From assembly GCF_000374305.1 (NCBI RefSeq), contig NZ_KB894095.1, positions 310,001 through 374,000 of the forward strand: a stretch of DNA of 64,000 nt. The letters are read 5' to 3'. Positions 1 to 8,214 of the stretch are shown in pieces. Numbering within the stretch: the stretch's first letter is position 1; the number at the start of each line of letters is the position of its first letter. Below the pieces are notes generated by a model. The model saw nothing but the letters and a program-made list of their open reading frames with translations. It was not told the DNA's origin and ran no database searches. A program made the position numbers and the translations under genes. The DNA comes from Actinomadura flavalba DSM 45200 (lineage in GTDB: Bacteria; Actinomycetota; Actinomycetes; Streptosporangiales; Streptosporangiaceae).

Positions 1-276
1 GGGCGCCGACAGCGCGTGCGTGTCGGCGCCGAGGAACAGCGGCCCGTCGGTGCCGTGCAGCGTCCGGTACTCGCAGATGGCCTGGCTCGTGGCGAGGATG
101 TGGTCTTCGTTGAAGGCGGCGTCGAGCGCGGAGCCGCGGTGCCCGGACGTGCCGAACGCCACGCGCTGCGCGGGTTCGGCCGGGTCGGGGCGCAGCGCGT
201 AGTAGGCGGTGACGAGGCGCGGCACGTCGACCAGGTCGGCCTGCCGGGCGGGCCGGCCGGCGTGTGCGTCCACCAT
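1..276 (-). CDS. pgm: Phosphoglucomutase, N-terminal part (runs off the left edge)
   Basis: Only the first 92 codons are in the window. The product would interconvert glucose-1-phosphate and glucose-6-phosphate in the cytosol, linking glycogen/trehalose and cell-wall sugar pools to glycolysis. The N-terminus reads [15 protein letters not shown], followed by [11 protein letters not shown] and FNEDHILA, which closely follows the start of E. coli-type Pgm ([24 protein letters not shown]). The catalytic serine of this family lies further on, outside the window. The ATG at 276 is preceded by GGAGA, a reasonable ribosome binding site. The family assignment is firm; activity cannot be judged from a fragment. 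Confidence 0.9.
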   Translation of the reverse strand, partial: MVDAHAGRPARQADLVDVPRLVTAYYALRPDPAEPAQRVAFGTSGHRGSALDAAFNEDHILATSQAICEYRTLHGTDGPLFLGADTHALSAP

Positions 277-328
277 GGAGTCTCCTTCGGCGAGTCGTGA
301 TCGGACCTACCCAAGGATTCCGCCCGTC

Positions 329-1426
329 TCACCCGTCAATCCAGCGCACCTCGTACCGGGCGAGTCGCAGGTCGTGGCGGCCGACGCGGGTGGTGACGGG
401 TTCGGCGGCGGTGTTGACGGCGACCGTCTGCGCGGGCTGGGCGAGGACGTGGACGCGCGGGTCGGCGGCGTCGGCGCGCAGCAGCGTGGTGCCGGGCGGG
501 AACCAGCGGCCGAAGCGGCCGAGCAGCGGCGCGGACGGCGGGTCGGCGGCGGGTGCGTGGAGGGCGGCGGTGGCGCCGCCGCGGGCGAACTGGATGAGGG
601 CGGCGGCGTGCAGCGCGTCGCGGCGCGGGTCGCCGGGGTCCGCGGCGGGACCGGCGGTCCAGCCGTCCCACCAGACGGGGAGGTCGCCGTCGCTGTGGGC
701 GGTGAGCCACTGGGTGACGGCGCCGAACTTCTCGACGGCGGTGAACGGGTCGAGACCGGGGTCGTGTTCGGGCGGGGCGGCGCCGTCCACGGCGACGAAG
801 TCGGCGCCGATCTTGTGGGTGAGCCAGTACCGGACGGCCTCCAGGGCGCGCGGCTCGACGCCGCCCCAGGCGCCGGAAAGGCCGCCGGCGGGGGCGGGCG
901 CGACGCTCGGCATGGGCGTGGACGGTCCGCCGACGCGGATGGCGGGGTTGACGTCCTTGAGCGCGGCGTAGACGGCGTTGTAGCGGCCGGTGTAGGCGGC
1001 GGCGTCCCAGCGGGCGCGGGTGAAGGAGCGCAGGTCGTTGCCGACGACGAAGTGCCGCAGCTCCGGGTGCCGCCGGGCGATCCCGGCGGCGAGGGCGGCG
1101 TCGCCGCCGCAGCAGACGGTGACGACCGGGGTGCCGCCGGCGGCGCGCACGGCGCGGAGCCTGCGGTCGAGGGCGGCGGCGGGCTCGCCGGGCGTGACGG
1201 TGAGGTTCTGCGGGACGGCGCGGGTGACGGGTTCGGCGCCGCGCCGGTGCGAGACGCCCCAGGCGGGCCAGTCGTGGCCGCGTCCGCCGCCGGTGGTGGG
1301 GCCGCCCTCGGACGTGGCGGGCGCGGCGGCCCGGCGGGCGCCGGTCGCGAACGGGACGACGGACGCCGCGACGAGCGCGGCGAGCGCGAGCCACAGCAGG
1401 ACGTAACGCAGCCAGCGCCGTCGCAC
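329..1426 (-). CDS. Membrane-anchored or secreted glycoside hydrolase-like protein
   Basis: A 365-residue protein with a GTG start and GGGAG about ten bases upstream. Residues 8-28 are a hydrophobic segment (YVLLWLALAALVAASVV), so it is an uncleaved signal anchor or a signal peptide and the rest lies outside the membrane. The body has the feel of a clan-A (GH39-like) TIM barrel: VVTVCCGGDAA, HFVVGNDLRSF and NPAIRVGGPSTP. In true GH39 enzymes the GND position is normally GNE, with the acid/base glutamate, so the catalytic residue may be missing here. It could be a non-catalytic sugar-binding relative. I do not assign a substrate. Confidence 0.5.
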   Translation of the reverse strand: MRRRWLRYVLLWLALAALVAASVVPFATGARRAAAPATSEGGPTTGGGRGHDWPAWGVSHRRGAEPVTRAVPQNLTVTPGEPAAALDRRLRAVRAAGGTPVVTVCCGGDAALAAGIARRHPELRHFVVGNDLRSFTRARWDAAAYTGRYNAVYAALKDVNPAIRVGGPSTPMPSVAPAPAGGLSGAWGGVEPRALEAVRYWLTHKIGADFVAVDGAAPPEHDPGLDPFTAVEKFGAVTQWLTAHSDGDLPVWWDGWTAGPAADPGDPRRDALHAAALIQFARGGATAALHAPAADPPSAPLLGRFGRWFPPGTTLLRADAADPRVHVLAQPAQTVAVNTAAEPVTTRVGRHDLRLARYEVRWIDG

Positions 1427-1527
1427 TCCGGCTCAGCTCCCTTCCCTCCCGATAGCGATCATGACCAGCGTGCCCGGCGAGGCTTCAGGGAGCGTGTAAG
1501 CAGTCTGAACGTTTCCTGACAGCGGAC

Positions 1528-1557
1528 GAGGCCGCGGCCGGTGCGGACCGCAGCCTC
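1528..1557 (-). terminator. Hairpin after the Asp23 cluster
   Basis: GAGGCCGCGG (1528-1537) and CCGCAGCCTC (1548-1557) pair over 10 positions, one of them a G-U wobble in RNA, with a 10-nt loop. It lies downstream of the last minus-strand Asp23-cluster gene and upstream of the glycosidase-like gene, so it probably ends the cluster transcript. The wider gap 1427-1724 holds no convincing gene; it also contains an imperfect 19-bp direct repeat (1515-1533 and 1571-1589). Confidence 0.45.
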
Positions 1558-1724
1558 GCGCGAAATCGGGCCTGTCAGCGGAAGAGGCCCGGGAGAGGAT
1601 CAGTGATGATCGCCTCCTCTGCGCCGTGCTCCCGAAGTGGGAGCGCCGTCAGGAACAGACACTTCCGACGTTATGCGGCGGGGACGCCCGGTGGGTCGAT
1701 CCAGCGCCAAACCTGCGCCAAGGC

Positions 1725-2306
1725 TCAGTGCACCGTGCGCGGCTCCTCCGCGCCCGTCACAAGCTTGAGGCGGACGACGGCGGGCAGCGAGTCGCGGTCG
1801 AGCGCGGTGCGGACGTGCGCGAGCGCGTCGCCGGTGACGCGGCGCCGCAGCCCGGCCAGGTCGGCGTCGCGGGCGTAGGCGACGTTGATGAACAGCTTCG
1901 GCCGGGCCGACGAGCCGCCCAGCCGGGCCCCCGCGCCCCGGACGCCGGGGTACTCCTCGATCTCGTCCTCCAGGGCGTTCGTCACGGCCTTGGCCGACAG
2001 TTTCGTCGTGCCGTTGCCGGGATCGGGCTCCAGCGCGAGGTCGGACACCTTGTCGCGGCGGCCCTGCGCGATCAGCCAGCCGAGCCCGAGCAGCGCGAGC
2101 ACGACCGCCCCGGCCGCGACGGCGTACCAGTACCAGGCGTTGCCGGACGCGAACCGCCTCGTGGCGTCGCTCAGGACGGCCTCGTCCGCGCGGCCCGCGC
2201 CGAACAGGCCGAGGCCGAGGGCGAGCCCGGCGAGGCCCGCCAGGAGCAGGACGAGACCGAGCAGCGTCAGCGCGGTCCGGTTGAGGCGTGCGGCGTGGCG
2301 GTCCAT
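1725..2306 (-). CDS. AmaP-like alkaline shock membrane anchor protein
   Basis: A 193-residue protein with two N-terminal transmembrane segments (about 12-36 and 57-81, the second reading WYWYAVAAGAVVLALLGLGWLI) and a cytoplasmic C-terminal domain of about 100 residues. This is the architecture of AmaP, which tethers Asp23 proteins to the membrane in Gram-positive bacteria. It is the last gene of a minus-strand run containing two Asp23/Gls24 proteins. Only 4 bases separate it from the upstream DUF6286-like gene, which supports co-transcription. A paralogue lies at 5079-5603. The role as an anchor is inferred from architecture and context. Confidence 0.65.
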   Translation of the reverse strand: MDRHAARLNRTALTLLGLVLLLAGLAGLALGLGLFGAGRADEAVLSDATRRFASGNAWYWYAVAAGAVVLALLGLGWLIAQGRRDKVSDLALEPDPGNGTTKLSAKAVTNALEDEIEEYPGVRGAGARLGGSSARPKLFINVAYARDADLAGLRRRVTGDALAHVRTALDRDSLPAVVRLKLVTGAEEPRTVH

Positions 2307-2310
2307 GGGT

Positions 2311-2934
2311 TCAGGTCCTTCGCTCGATCCGTACCTTGACCTTGCGGCGCGGGACGGGGCCCAGCTCGTCCAGGCGTTCCTGGACGGCGGCGCGGGTCTT
2401 GCCGGCGAGCCCGTCGTCGTTGCGCAGCGGCGTGCGGGCCGTCAGCAGCATCCGCCGCTTCTTGATCTTGACGTCGCCCACTCCGGTGACGCCGTCGACC
2501 GACCGCGCGGCGGCCTCGGCGGCGCTTTTGAGACCGCCGCGCGTGACGCCGACGAGCAGGTCGGGGTCGGTGCCGTGCAGCGGGATGAGCCGGGTGCGCC
2601 CCGGCACCAGGCCGATCAGCAGCACGAGCAGGCCCAGCAGCGCGACGACGCCGGACGCGACCAGCGCCCACGTCGAACTCCACGCGTTCGACCGCGCCCA
2701 CGACGTGACATCGTCGTACGGGACGAGCCGCAGCGGGCTCCCGGCGAGCGCCGAGATCACCTCGATCGCGGTGAGGACCGCGGCGGCCGTCAGCAGCGCG
2801 GCGACGACCACCGCCGGCCAGACGCGCCGGGTGCGGAACGTGTGCCGCGCGCGCCGGTCGGCCTTGCCCCCGGTCTTGGCGGCGGTCTGCCGCCCGGTGG
2901 CCGACTGCGGCAGCCGCCCGGTGGTGGACGTCAT
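2311..2934 (-). CDS. DUF6286-like membrane protein of the Asp23 cluster
   Basis: A 207-residue protein beginning MTSTTGRLPQ. It has a basic N-terminus, two membrane segments (around 39-58, VWPAVVVAALLTAAAVLTA, and around 82-107), and a C-terminal soluble domain with DGVTGVGDVKIKKRRMLL. The ATG overlaps the stop of the upstream Asp23 gene as ATGA, fixing the start and indicating translational coupling. Proteins of this form accompany Asp23 genes in actinobacteria; their function is unknown. A paralogue lies at 5657-6271. Confidence 0.65.
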   Translation of the reverse strand: MTSTTGRLPQSATGRQTAAKTGGKADRRARHTFRTRRVWPAVVVAALLTAAAVLTAIEVISALAGSPLRLVPYDDVTSWARSNAWSSTWALVASGVVALLGLLVLLIGLVPGRTRLIPLHGTDPDLLVGVTRGGLKSAAEAAARSVDGVTGVGDVKIKKRRMLLTARTPLRNDDGLAGKTRAAVQERLDELGPVPRRKVKVRIERRT

Positions 2935-3299
2935 CAGCGCACCCCCGCCAGTTCGCGGCGCTGCGCGGGCACCGACCGGTCGAACGACGACACCTCGACG
3001 TCGACCTGGCTGACCCGCAGCCCCGTCGTGCGCTCGACCTCGTGCCGGACGCGCTCGCGCACCGTCCGGGCGGTGTCGCGCACCGGCTCCGGATACGACA
3101 CCGACATCTCCACCCGCACGGCCACGCTCTCGCCGTGGATGCTGACGTCGACGTTGGCGGGGCGGCGCCCGCCCAGCGGCAGCCCGAGCACGGTCCGCTC
3201 GATGTCGCCGGTGGCGTCGTTGTCGCGGACCGCGTAGGTCACGAGCTTCTCGACGACCCGGTCCGCGATGGTCGTCGTGCCGCGCTGCCCGCCGGTCAT
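2934..3299 (-). CDS. Asp23/Gls24 family envelope stress protein
   Basis: A 121-residue Asp23/Gls24-type protein, a family of small cytoplasmic proteins that gather at the membrane and are induced by cell-envelope or alkaline stress. Characteristic stretches are IADRVVEKLVTYAVRD, VAVRVEMSVSYPEPV and VERTTGLRVSQVDVEV, which match the family core (conserved start helix, central strand pair, VNVxV ending). It overlaps both neighbours by four bases (ATGA), so it belongs to one tightly coupled operon with a small membrane protein upstream and the DUF6286-like protein downstream. Confidence 0.8.
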   Translation of the reverse strand: MTGGQRGTTTIADRVVEKLVTYAVRDNDATGDIERTVLGLPLGGRRPANVDVSIHGESVAVRVEMSVSYPEPVRDTARTVRERVRHEVERTTGLRVSQVDVEVSSFDRSVPAQRRELAGVR

Positions 3300-3499
3300 G
3301 ACGACGACGACTTCCGGCCGCCGAGCGAGCTGAAGACCTCGCCGACGTCCAGTTCACCGGCGACGATGCGGCCGACCAGGAACCCGAGGACGCCCAGCAG
3401 CAGGACGACGAGGAACGCGCCGAAGCCGCCGAACGCACCGGCGAACCCGACCGCGCTCCCGAACGAGAGGCCCACGATGGGCCAGATCTTGGTGTTCAT
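3296..3499 (-). CDS. Small glycine-rich membrane protein
   Basis: A 67-residue protein starting MNTKIWPIVG. I chose this ATG because AAGGAGGAAGA sits directly before it, an almost ideal ribosome binding site; an upstream in-frame ATG has none. Nearly the whole chain to residue 45 is hydrophobic (GLSFGSAVGFAGAFGGFGAF then LVVLLLGVLGFLVG), giving one long or two short membrane segments, followed by a short polar tail ending GGRKSSSS. It overlaps the Asp23 gene by ATGA. Such proteins recur in Asp23 clusters and resemble DUF2273 proteins; I do not know its role. Confidence 0.65.
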   Translation of the reverse strand: MNTKIWPIVGLSFGSAVGFAGAFGGFGAFLVVLLLGVLGFLVGRIVAGELDVGEVFSSLGGRKSSSS

Positions 3500-3531
3500 T
3501 CTTCCTCCTTGGTTCCCGCGTCGGCCGCGGA

Positions 3532-3780
3532 TCACCGCAGCCGGCGGGCCCGCCGCCGCCGCTCGAAGAAGCGGCGGCCGGCCTCGATGGGCCAGCTCCT
3601 GCGCCGGACGCCGACGACGCCCGCGCGGGCCCTGGCCCGCGCGCCGTCGCGTGCGCCCTCAAGCTCGGCGCCGCGCCAGCGGGCCAGGCCCGCCGCGAAC
3701 TCGGCCGGGTCGCCGCCGGCGTCCGGATGGTGCTCGCGCACCCAGCGGCGGAACGCCTCGCGGTCAGCTTCGCGCGTCAC
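3532..3780 (-). CDS. Small basic protein with a J-domain-like HPD motif
   Basis: An 82-residue, strongly basic protein with a GTG start that overlaps the preceding gene by 17 bases. Near the N-terminus it reads FRRWVREHHPDAGGDPAEFA, very like the helix II-HPD-helix III region of J-domains (HPDxGGxxxxF). The chain is too short for a complete canonical J-domain with separate substrate domain. The C-terminus is Arg-rich (FFERRRRARRLR), suggesting contact with nucleic acid or the membrane. Interaction with DnaK is only a possibility. Confidence 0.55.
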   Translation of the reverse strand: MTREADREAFRRWVREHHPDAGGDPAEFAAGLARWRGAELEGARDGARARARAGVVGVRRRSWPIEAGRRFFERRRRARRLR

Positions 3781-4069
3781 CCGCGTCCTCGTCCGGTTCC
3801 CGGATGTCGTCGATGAGGACGTCGACCGTGCGGTCGCCCGCGAGGGGCGCCGCCGCGCGGCGCACCGCGGCGGCGACGTCCGGAAGCGGGCGGCCGGCGC
3901 GCGCCACGACCGCGATCTCGACCACGTCGTCGCGGACGGCGACGCCCGCGAACGGTTCACCGACGCGGAACGTCACGACGCGTCCGGCGGGACCGGCGGT
4001 CAGGCCGGCCACGTCCGGCAGCCCGGTGACGGCCGCGCCGATCCGCTCCGCGAGCGCCGTGCCGGTCAC
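3764..4069 (-). CDS. Asp23-cluster accessory protein, divergent Asp23-like
   Basis: A 101-residue soluble protein (MTGTALAERIGAAVTGLPDV). It alternates short strands and helices with DDVVEIAVVARAGRPLPDVA and TVDVLIDDIREP, reminiscent of the strand-helix-strand core of Asp23 proteins but without the family's best-conserved motifs. It overlaps the downstream HPD gene by 17 bases and the upstream Asp23 gene by four, so it is part of the operon. Function unknown. Confidence 0.6.
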   Translation of the reverse strand: MTGTALAERIGAAVTGLPDVAGLTAGPAGRVVTFRVGEPFAGVAVRDDVVEIAVVARAGRPLPDVAAAVRRAAAPLAGDRTVDVLIDDIREPDEDAGDARS

Positions 4070-4641
4070 TGGACGCGTGGCTTGGACTCGGGCTCCTGCT
4101 GCCGGTCCTTGCCGGTGCCGTCGTCGTCGCCGTTGTCCTCGTCGGGCAGGTGGATGTCGTCCACGGAGATGTTCACCTCGACGACCTCCAGCCCGGTCAT
4201 GTGCTCGACCTGCGCGATGACGTTGTCGCGGATCGCCGACGCGAGGTCGGGGATGGCGGCGCCGTACTCGGTGACGACGTCGATGTCGATCGCGGCCTGC
4301 CGCTCACCGACCTGCACCGAGACGCCCTGCGAGACGTTCTTGCCCTGACCGGGCAGGCGCTCCTTCATCGAGCCGAAGGTGCGGGACATGCCCGAGCCCA
4401 TCTTGTGCACGCCGCCGATCTCGCGGGTCGCCATGCCGGCGACCTTGGCGACGACGCCGTCCGCGATGCGGGTCTTGCCCTGGTCGGTGACGAGGACGCT
4501 CTCGCTGTCGGACGCCTTCTGGAGGCCCGAGCCGCTCTTGCCGGACTCGTCCTTGGAGCGCTCCGACCCCGGGCGCGACGCCTGGTTCGGCAGCGTACCG
4601 ACGCCCGAACCCTTGTTCGCCTGTCCATTCTCCTGACTCAC
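4066..4641 (-). CDS. Asp23/Gls24 family envelope stress protein, first gene of the cluster
   Basis: A 191-residue protein with a GTG start and AGGGGGAG five bases upstream. The first 65 residues are polar and low in complexity. The Asp23 domain spans about 66-160: TRIADGVVAKVAGMATREIG, VSVQVGERQAAIDIDVVTEY and VNISVDDIHLP. The acidic tail (PDEDNGDDDGTGKD) is probably disordered. As first gene of the run it sets expression for the cluster. The upstream gap contains a TTGACC hexamer on the minus strand (4725-4730) as a possible -35, but I see no good -10. Confidence 0.85.
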   Translation of the reverse strand: MSQENGQANKGSGVGTLPNQASRPGSERSKDESGKSGSGLQKASDSESVLVTDQGKTRIADGVVAKVAGMATREIGGVHKMGSGMSRTFGSMKERLPGQGKNVSQGVSVQVGERQAAIDIDVVTEYGAAIPDLASAIRDNVIAQVEHMTGLEVVEVNISVDDIHLPDEDNGDDDGTGKDRQQEPESKPRVQ

Positions 4642-4761
4642 GACATCTCCCCCTGCTGAGTCGGTGATGCTCGGTTGATGCTCGCGGGGGGTGATGACAA
4701 AACCACAGTCGGGGACAATATGCAGGTCAAGCCTTATTCAGGGCGGGGCGGGCATGACGGA

Positions 4762-4792
4762 GGGCCGGTGGCGCTCGCGCGCCGACCGGCCC
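4762..4792 (-). terminator. Strong hairpin between csbD and the Asp23 cluster
   Basis: An inverted repeat with arms GGGCCGGTGGCGC and GCGCCGACCGGCCC and a 4-nt loop pairs along its length except for a single bulged base. It lies just past the csbD stop on the minus strand and ahead of the Asp23 leader, so it probably ends the csbD transcript. There is no U-tract, which is usual in this group. Confidence 0.6.
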
Positions 4793-4825
4793 CCTGGCAA
4801 GTCACGGTCGTTTCGGTACGGGCGG

Positions 4826-5035
4826 CTACTTCTTGTCGCCGCCCCCGAACATTCCCTTGATCTTCTCGGCGGCGTCGCCCGCCTTCTTCTTGGCGTCGTC
4901 GATGGCACCCTCGGCCTTGGCGCGGTTCTTCTCGCCCTTGCCCTCGCCTTCGAGCCGGGCGTCGTCGGTCACCTTGCCGGTGCCCTCCTTGACCTTGCCC
5001 TTGGCTTCATCGGCCTTGTTGCCCAGGTCGCTCAC
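4826..5035 (-). CDS. csbD: CsbD family stress protein
   Basis: A 69-residue, highly charged, Lys/Glu/Ala-rich protein: VSDLGNKADEAKGKVKEG, then a run of amphipathic segments ending KIKGMFGGGDKK. The repeated KADEAKGKVKEGTGKV-type pattern defines CsbD/YjbJ proteins, small abundant general-stress proteins of uncertain function; Bacillus csbD is controlled by SigB. I chose the GTG at 5035 because a GGGGGG run lies upstream and family members begin here. The upstream sequence carries a SigB-like promoter, listed separately. Confidence 0.85.
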   Translation of the reverse strand: MSDLGNKADEAKGKVKEGTGKVTDDARLEGEGKGEKNRAKAEGAIDDAKKKAGDAAEKIKGMFGGGDKK

Positions 5036-5078
5036 AGCGTTCCCCCCGAAGTTCCGGCGGTTTCGTGTCGCGTGCTTC

Positions 5079-5102
5079 CTACCCGGCGGGGCCGTCCGAA
5101 AC
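5079..5102 (-). promoter_or_regulatory. Candidate SigB/SigH-type promoter for csbD
   Basis: On the minus strand GTTT (5099-5102) is followed after 14 bases by GGGTAG (5079-5084), about 44 bases before the csbD start. This matches the stress-sigma consensus of Streptomyces (GNNT, 14-16 bases, GGGTAC/T) at all but the last position. It overlaps the end of the upstream membrane-protein gene. Confidence 0.45.
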
Positions 5103-5603
5103 CCGATGTTGCGGAACGGACATAACACGCATCCGGACGACGGTGACCAGCTCGGGATCTCCGGTGGCGGCGCGGTAGGGCTCGACGGCCGTCCTGGTCA
5201 GCGCGCCGGGCAGGTCCGCGAGCGGCGCGCCGGGGACCGTGCGGACGGTCAGGACGAGCCGGGGCCGCCCGGGCGTCCCGGTGCGGCGGGCGGTGCCGGA
5301 CACGACGCCCTCGACGTCGGTGAGCGCGGCGCGCAGGGCCGTCGCCGCCGCGCGCTCGCGGGCCCGGCCGCCGGACGGGCGGACGGCGCGGCGGCGCAGG
5401 TACGCGTCCCGCGCGGCGCGGACGAGCGCGACGAACGCCGCGAGCGCGACCGACTCCGCGAGCAGCGCCACGACGGGCCAGAACCACGCGTACCGGGCCG
5501 TCCGCTCCAGGGCGGTCGGCAGCAGCGGCCCGTCCCCGGCGAGCAGCACCGCCGCACCCAGCCCCAGCAGCGCCGATCCCGGCACCGTCAGCCCCCACCG
5601 CAT
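5079..5603 (-). CDS. AmaP-like membrane protein (second copy)
   Basis: A 174-residue protein with two N-terminal membrane segments (VPGSALLGLGAAVLLAGDG and YAWFWPVVALLAESVALAAF) and a soluble C-terminal domain with RPRLVLTVRTVPGAPLADL. Topology and order match the AmaP-like protein at 1725-2306, and it is again next to a DUF6286-like gene, so the pair looks like an ancient duplication. The start could be ATG 5603 or the in-frame GTG 5612; neither has a strong ribosome binding site. Function inferred only from the parallel. Confidence 0.55.
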   Translation of the reverse strand: MRWGLTVPGSALLGLGAAVLLAGDGPLLPTALERTARYAWFWPVVALLAESVALAAFVALVRAARDAYLRRRAVRPSGGRARERAAATALRAALTDVEGVVSGTARRTGTPGRPRLVLTVRTVPGAPLADLPGALTRTAVEPYRAATGDPELVTVVRMRVMSVPQHRVSDGPAG

Positions 5604-5656
5604 CCGAGTCACCCTAGGGGCGGGGCGTCCCGGCGCGCCGGAGATCGGCCGGGGCT

Positions 5657-6271
5657 TTACGGTCGGGTGCGCTCCCGGAACCGGACGGTGACGCGGGGCG
5701 TGCGGCGCAGGCCGAGCGAGCGCAGGCGCGTTTCGGCGGCGTCCGCGACCCGCGCGGGCAGAGTGCCGGGATTGCGGTAGGCGGTGCGGGCGCGGACGGT
5801 GACGCGCGGACGGCGGCGGCCACGGACGCGCACGCGAACCCGGGTCACGCCGGGCACGTCGCGGACGGCGGCGGAGACGAGGCGGCGGACGTCCCGGCGG
5901 CGCAGCGCGGCGACGCGGCACGGGTCGTCGGAGGCCAGGACGAGCACGCGGGCGTGCCGGGGCAGGCCCGCCGCCACCAGCGCGGCGCCGAGAACGGCGA
6001 GGGCGGCGCCGGTCGCGCGGACGGCCGGGGCGTCCCACGCCGTCCGGCGCGCGGCGGCGGCCAGCTCGGCGGCGGGGACGAACGCCAGGGGCCGTCCGGC
6101 GACGGCCGCCAGCACCGCGACCGCGACGGCCGACCCGAGCACCGCGATCACCGCGAGCGTCACCAGCGTGAGCGCGGTGCGGCGCGGCGCGAACTCGGCG
6201 CGGGCCAGGCGCCGGGCCTGCTGCCGCGCCTGCGCGGGGGCGAGCAGTTCGGAGACGAGCGTGCCGTCCAC
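5657..6271 (-). CDS. DUF6286-like membrane protein (second copy)
   Basis: A 204-residue protein with a GTG start just after the purU stop. It has two membrane segments (TALTLVTLAVIAVLGSAVAV and VRATGAALAVLGAALVAAGL) and a strongly basic C-terminal domain (VRVRVRGRRRPRVTVRART). Organisation matches the DUF6286-like protein at 2311-2934. Five bases separate it from purU, so it could be read from the purU transcript. No biochemical role is known. Confidence 0.55.
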   Translation of the reverse strand: MDGTLVSELLAPAQARQQARRLARAEFAPRRTALTLVTLAVIAVLGSAVAVAVLAAVAGRPLAFVPAAELAAAARRTAWDAPAVRATGAALAVLGAALVAAGLPRHARVLVLASDDPCRVAALRRRDVRRLVSAAVRDVPGVTRVRVRVRGRRRPRVTVRARTAYRNPGTLPARVADAAETRLRSLGLRRTPRVTVRFRERTRP

Positions 6272-6276
6272 GGCGG

Positions 6277-7125
<849 letters not shown>

Positions 7126-7230
7126 GCCCCAAGGTTATGCCGCGGCACGGCCTCGCGCGGACCGTCAGTGCGGGCGGCCTTCCGGGCTACTGACTGGTTT
7201 GTTCGGGTAATGACCGGTTACATTTCGCGC

Positions 7231-8166
7231 ATGCGCCGCCTCCTGCTGGTCCTGTTCGGCCTCGTCCTCGCCCTGTCCGCGTGCACCGACGTGGACGAGG
7301 GCGGCGGCGGCAAGCCCGACGAGAAGGCCCCCGCCAAGATCGCCGGCATCCCGACCGCCGCCGGTACCCACAAGCAGAAGATCGACGTCGGGACGGTCGG
7401 CCACCGGGAGTTCCTGGCGCACGTCCCGCCGCAGCTCGCCAAGGGCGACTGGAAGAACGGCAAACCGGAGAAGAAGCTGCCGGTCGTCCTCGCCCTGCAC
7501 GGCGGCCTGGCGAACATGGGCAAGATGCAGCAGATCAGCGGCTTCGACAAGGTCGCCGACGAGGAGGGCTTCCTGGTCGTCTACCCCGACGGGTTCATGA
7601 CGACGTGGAACGCGGGCGACTGCTGCGGCGCCGCCAAGATCGGCAACATCAAGGACGTCGACTTCCTCTCCAAGGTGATCGACAAGCTGACCGACTCCGG
7701 CCTGGTCGACAAGAACCGCGTGTACGTCACCGGGTTCTCCAACGGCGCGGGGATGGCGTACCGGATGGCGTGCGAGGCGCCGGAGAAGGTCGCGGCGATC
7801 GGCGTCGTGGAGGGCGCGCTGGTGACCAAGTGCGATCCGGGCCAGCCGGTGTCGGCGATGATCTTCCACGGGACGGCGGACGGCAACGTGCCGATCGGCG
7901 GCGGCGGGCGCCGCGACATCAACGACGATCGCGGCTATCCGCCCGTCAAGGACGCCGTGGACTTCTGGCGCCGCGTCGCCGGGCTGCCCGAGGCGAAGCG
8001 CGGGATGGACGCCCAGACCAAGAACACCACGTGCCAGGCGACGGGCAAGGGCGACGCGGGCGTGCAGGTCACGTTCTGCCGCATCGACGGCGGACGGCAC
8101 GCCTGGCCGTCGGGCGCCGCGGCGACGCTGTGGGGGTTCTTCAAGACGCATCCGAAGCGCCCCTAG
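7231..8166 (+). CDS. PHB depolymerase/feruloyl-esterase family lipoprotein
   Basis: A 311-residue secreted alpha/beta hydrolase. The start MRRLLLVLFGLVLALSAC is a lipoprotein signal with lipobox LSAC, so the mature protein would be lipid-anchored outside the membrane. Motifs: oxyanion region VVLALHGGLAN, nucleophile elbow GFSNGAGM, acid region HGTADGNVP, and catalytic His in DGGRHAWPS. The GDCCG stretch is typical of the LpqC/PHB depolymerase group. I prefer ATG 7231 over ATG 7210 because the signal then begins normally; neither has a clear ribosome binding site. The true substrate is unknown. Confidence 0.8.
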   Translation: MRRLLLVLFGLVLALSACTDVDEGGGGKPDEKAPAKIAGIPTAAGTHKQKIDVGTVGHREFLAHVPPQLAKGDWKNGKPEKKLPVVLALHGGLANMGKMQQISGFDKVADEEGFLVVYPDGFMTTWNAGDCCGAAKIGNIKDVDFLSKVIDKLTDSGLVDKNRVYVTGFSNGAGMAYRMACEAPEKVAAIGVVEGALVTKCDPGQPVSAMIFHGTADGNVPIGGGGRRDINDDRGYPPVKDAVDFWRRVAGLPEAKRGMDAQTKNTTCQATGKGDAGVQVTFCRIDGGRHAWPSGAAATLWGFFKTHPKRP

Positions 8167-8170
8167 TTAT

Positions 8171-8185
8171 GTGAAGACTATTCAC
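8171..8185. promoter_or_regulatory. Small dyad upstream of the aldolase operon
   Basis: GTGAA (8171-8175) and TTCAC (8181-8185) form a perfect 5-bp inverted repeat with a 5-base spacer, 29 bases before the aldolase ATG in the only gap ahead of this four-gene run. It could be an operator; short dyads also arise by chance. Confidence 0.25.
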
Positions 8186-8214
8186 GTTCCCCGAAAGTGT
8201 GGCACTGTGGCGGT

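Noticed and set aside
7126..7230. SigB-like promoter (GGGTAA) before the lipoprotein gene
   Set aside because: There is no GNNT at 14-16 bases upstream, so the match is only to the -10 word.
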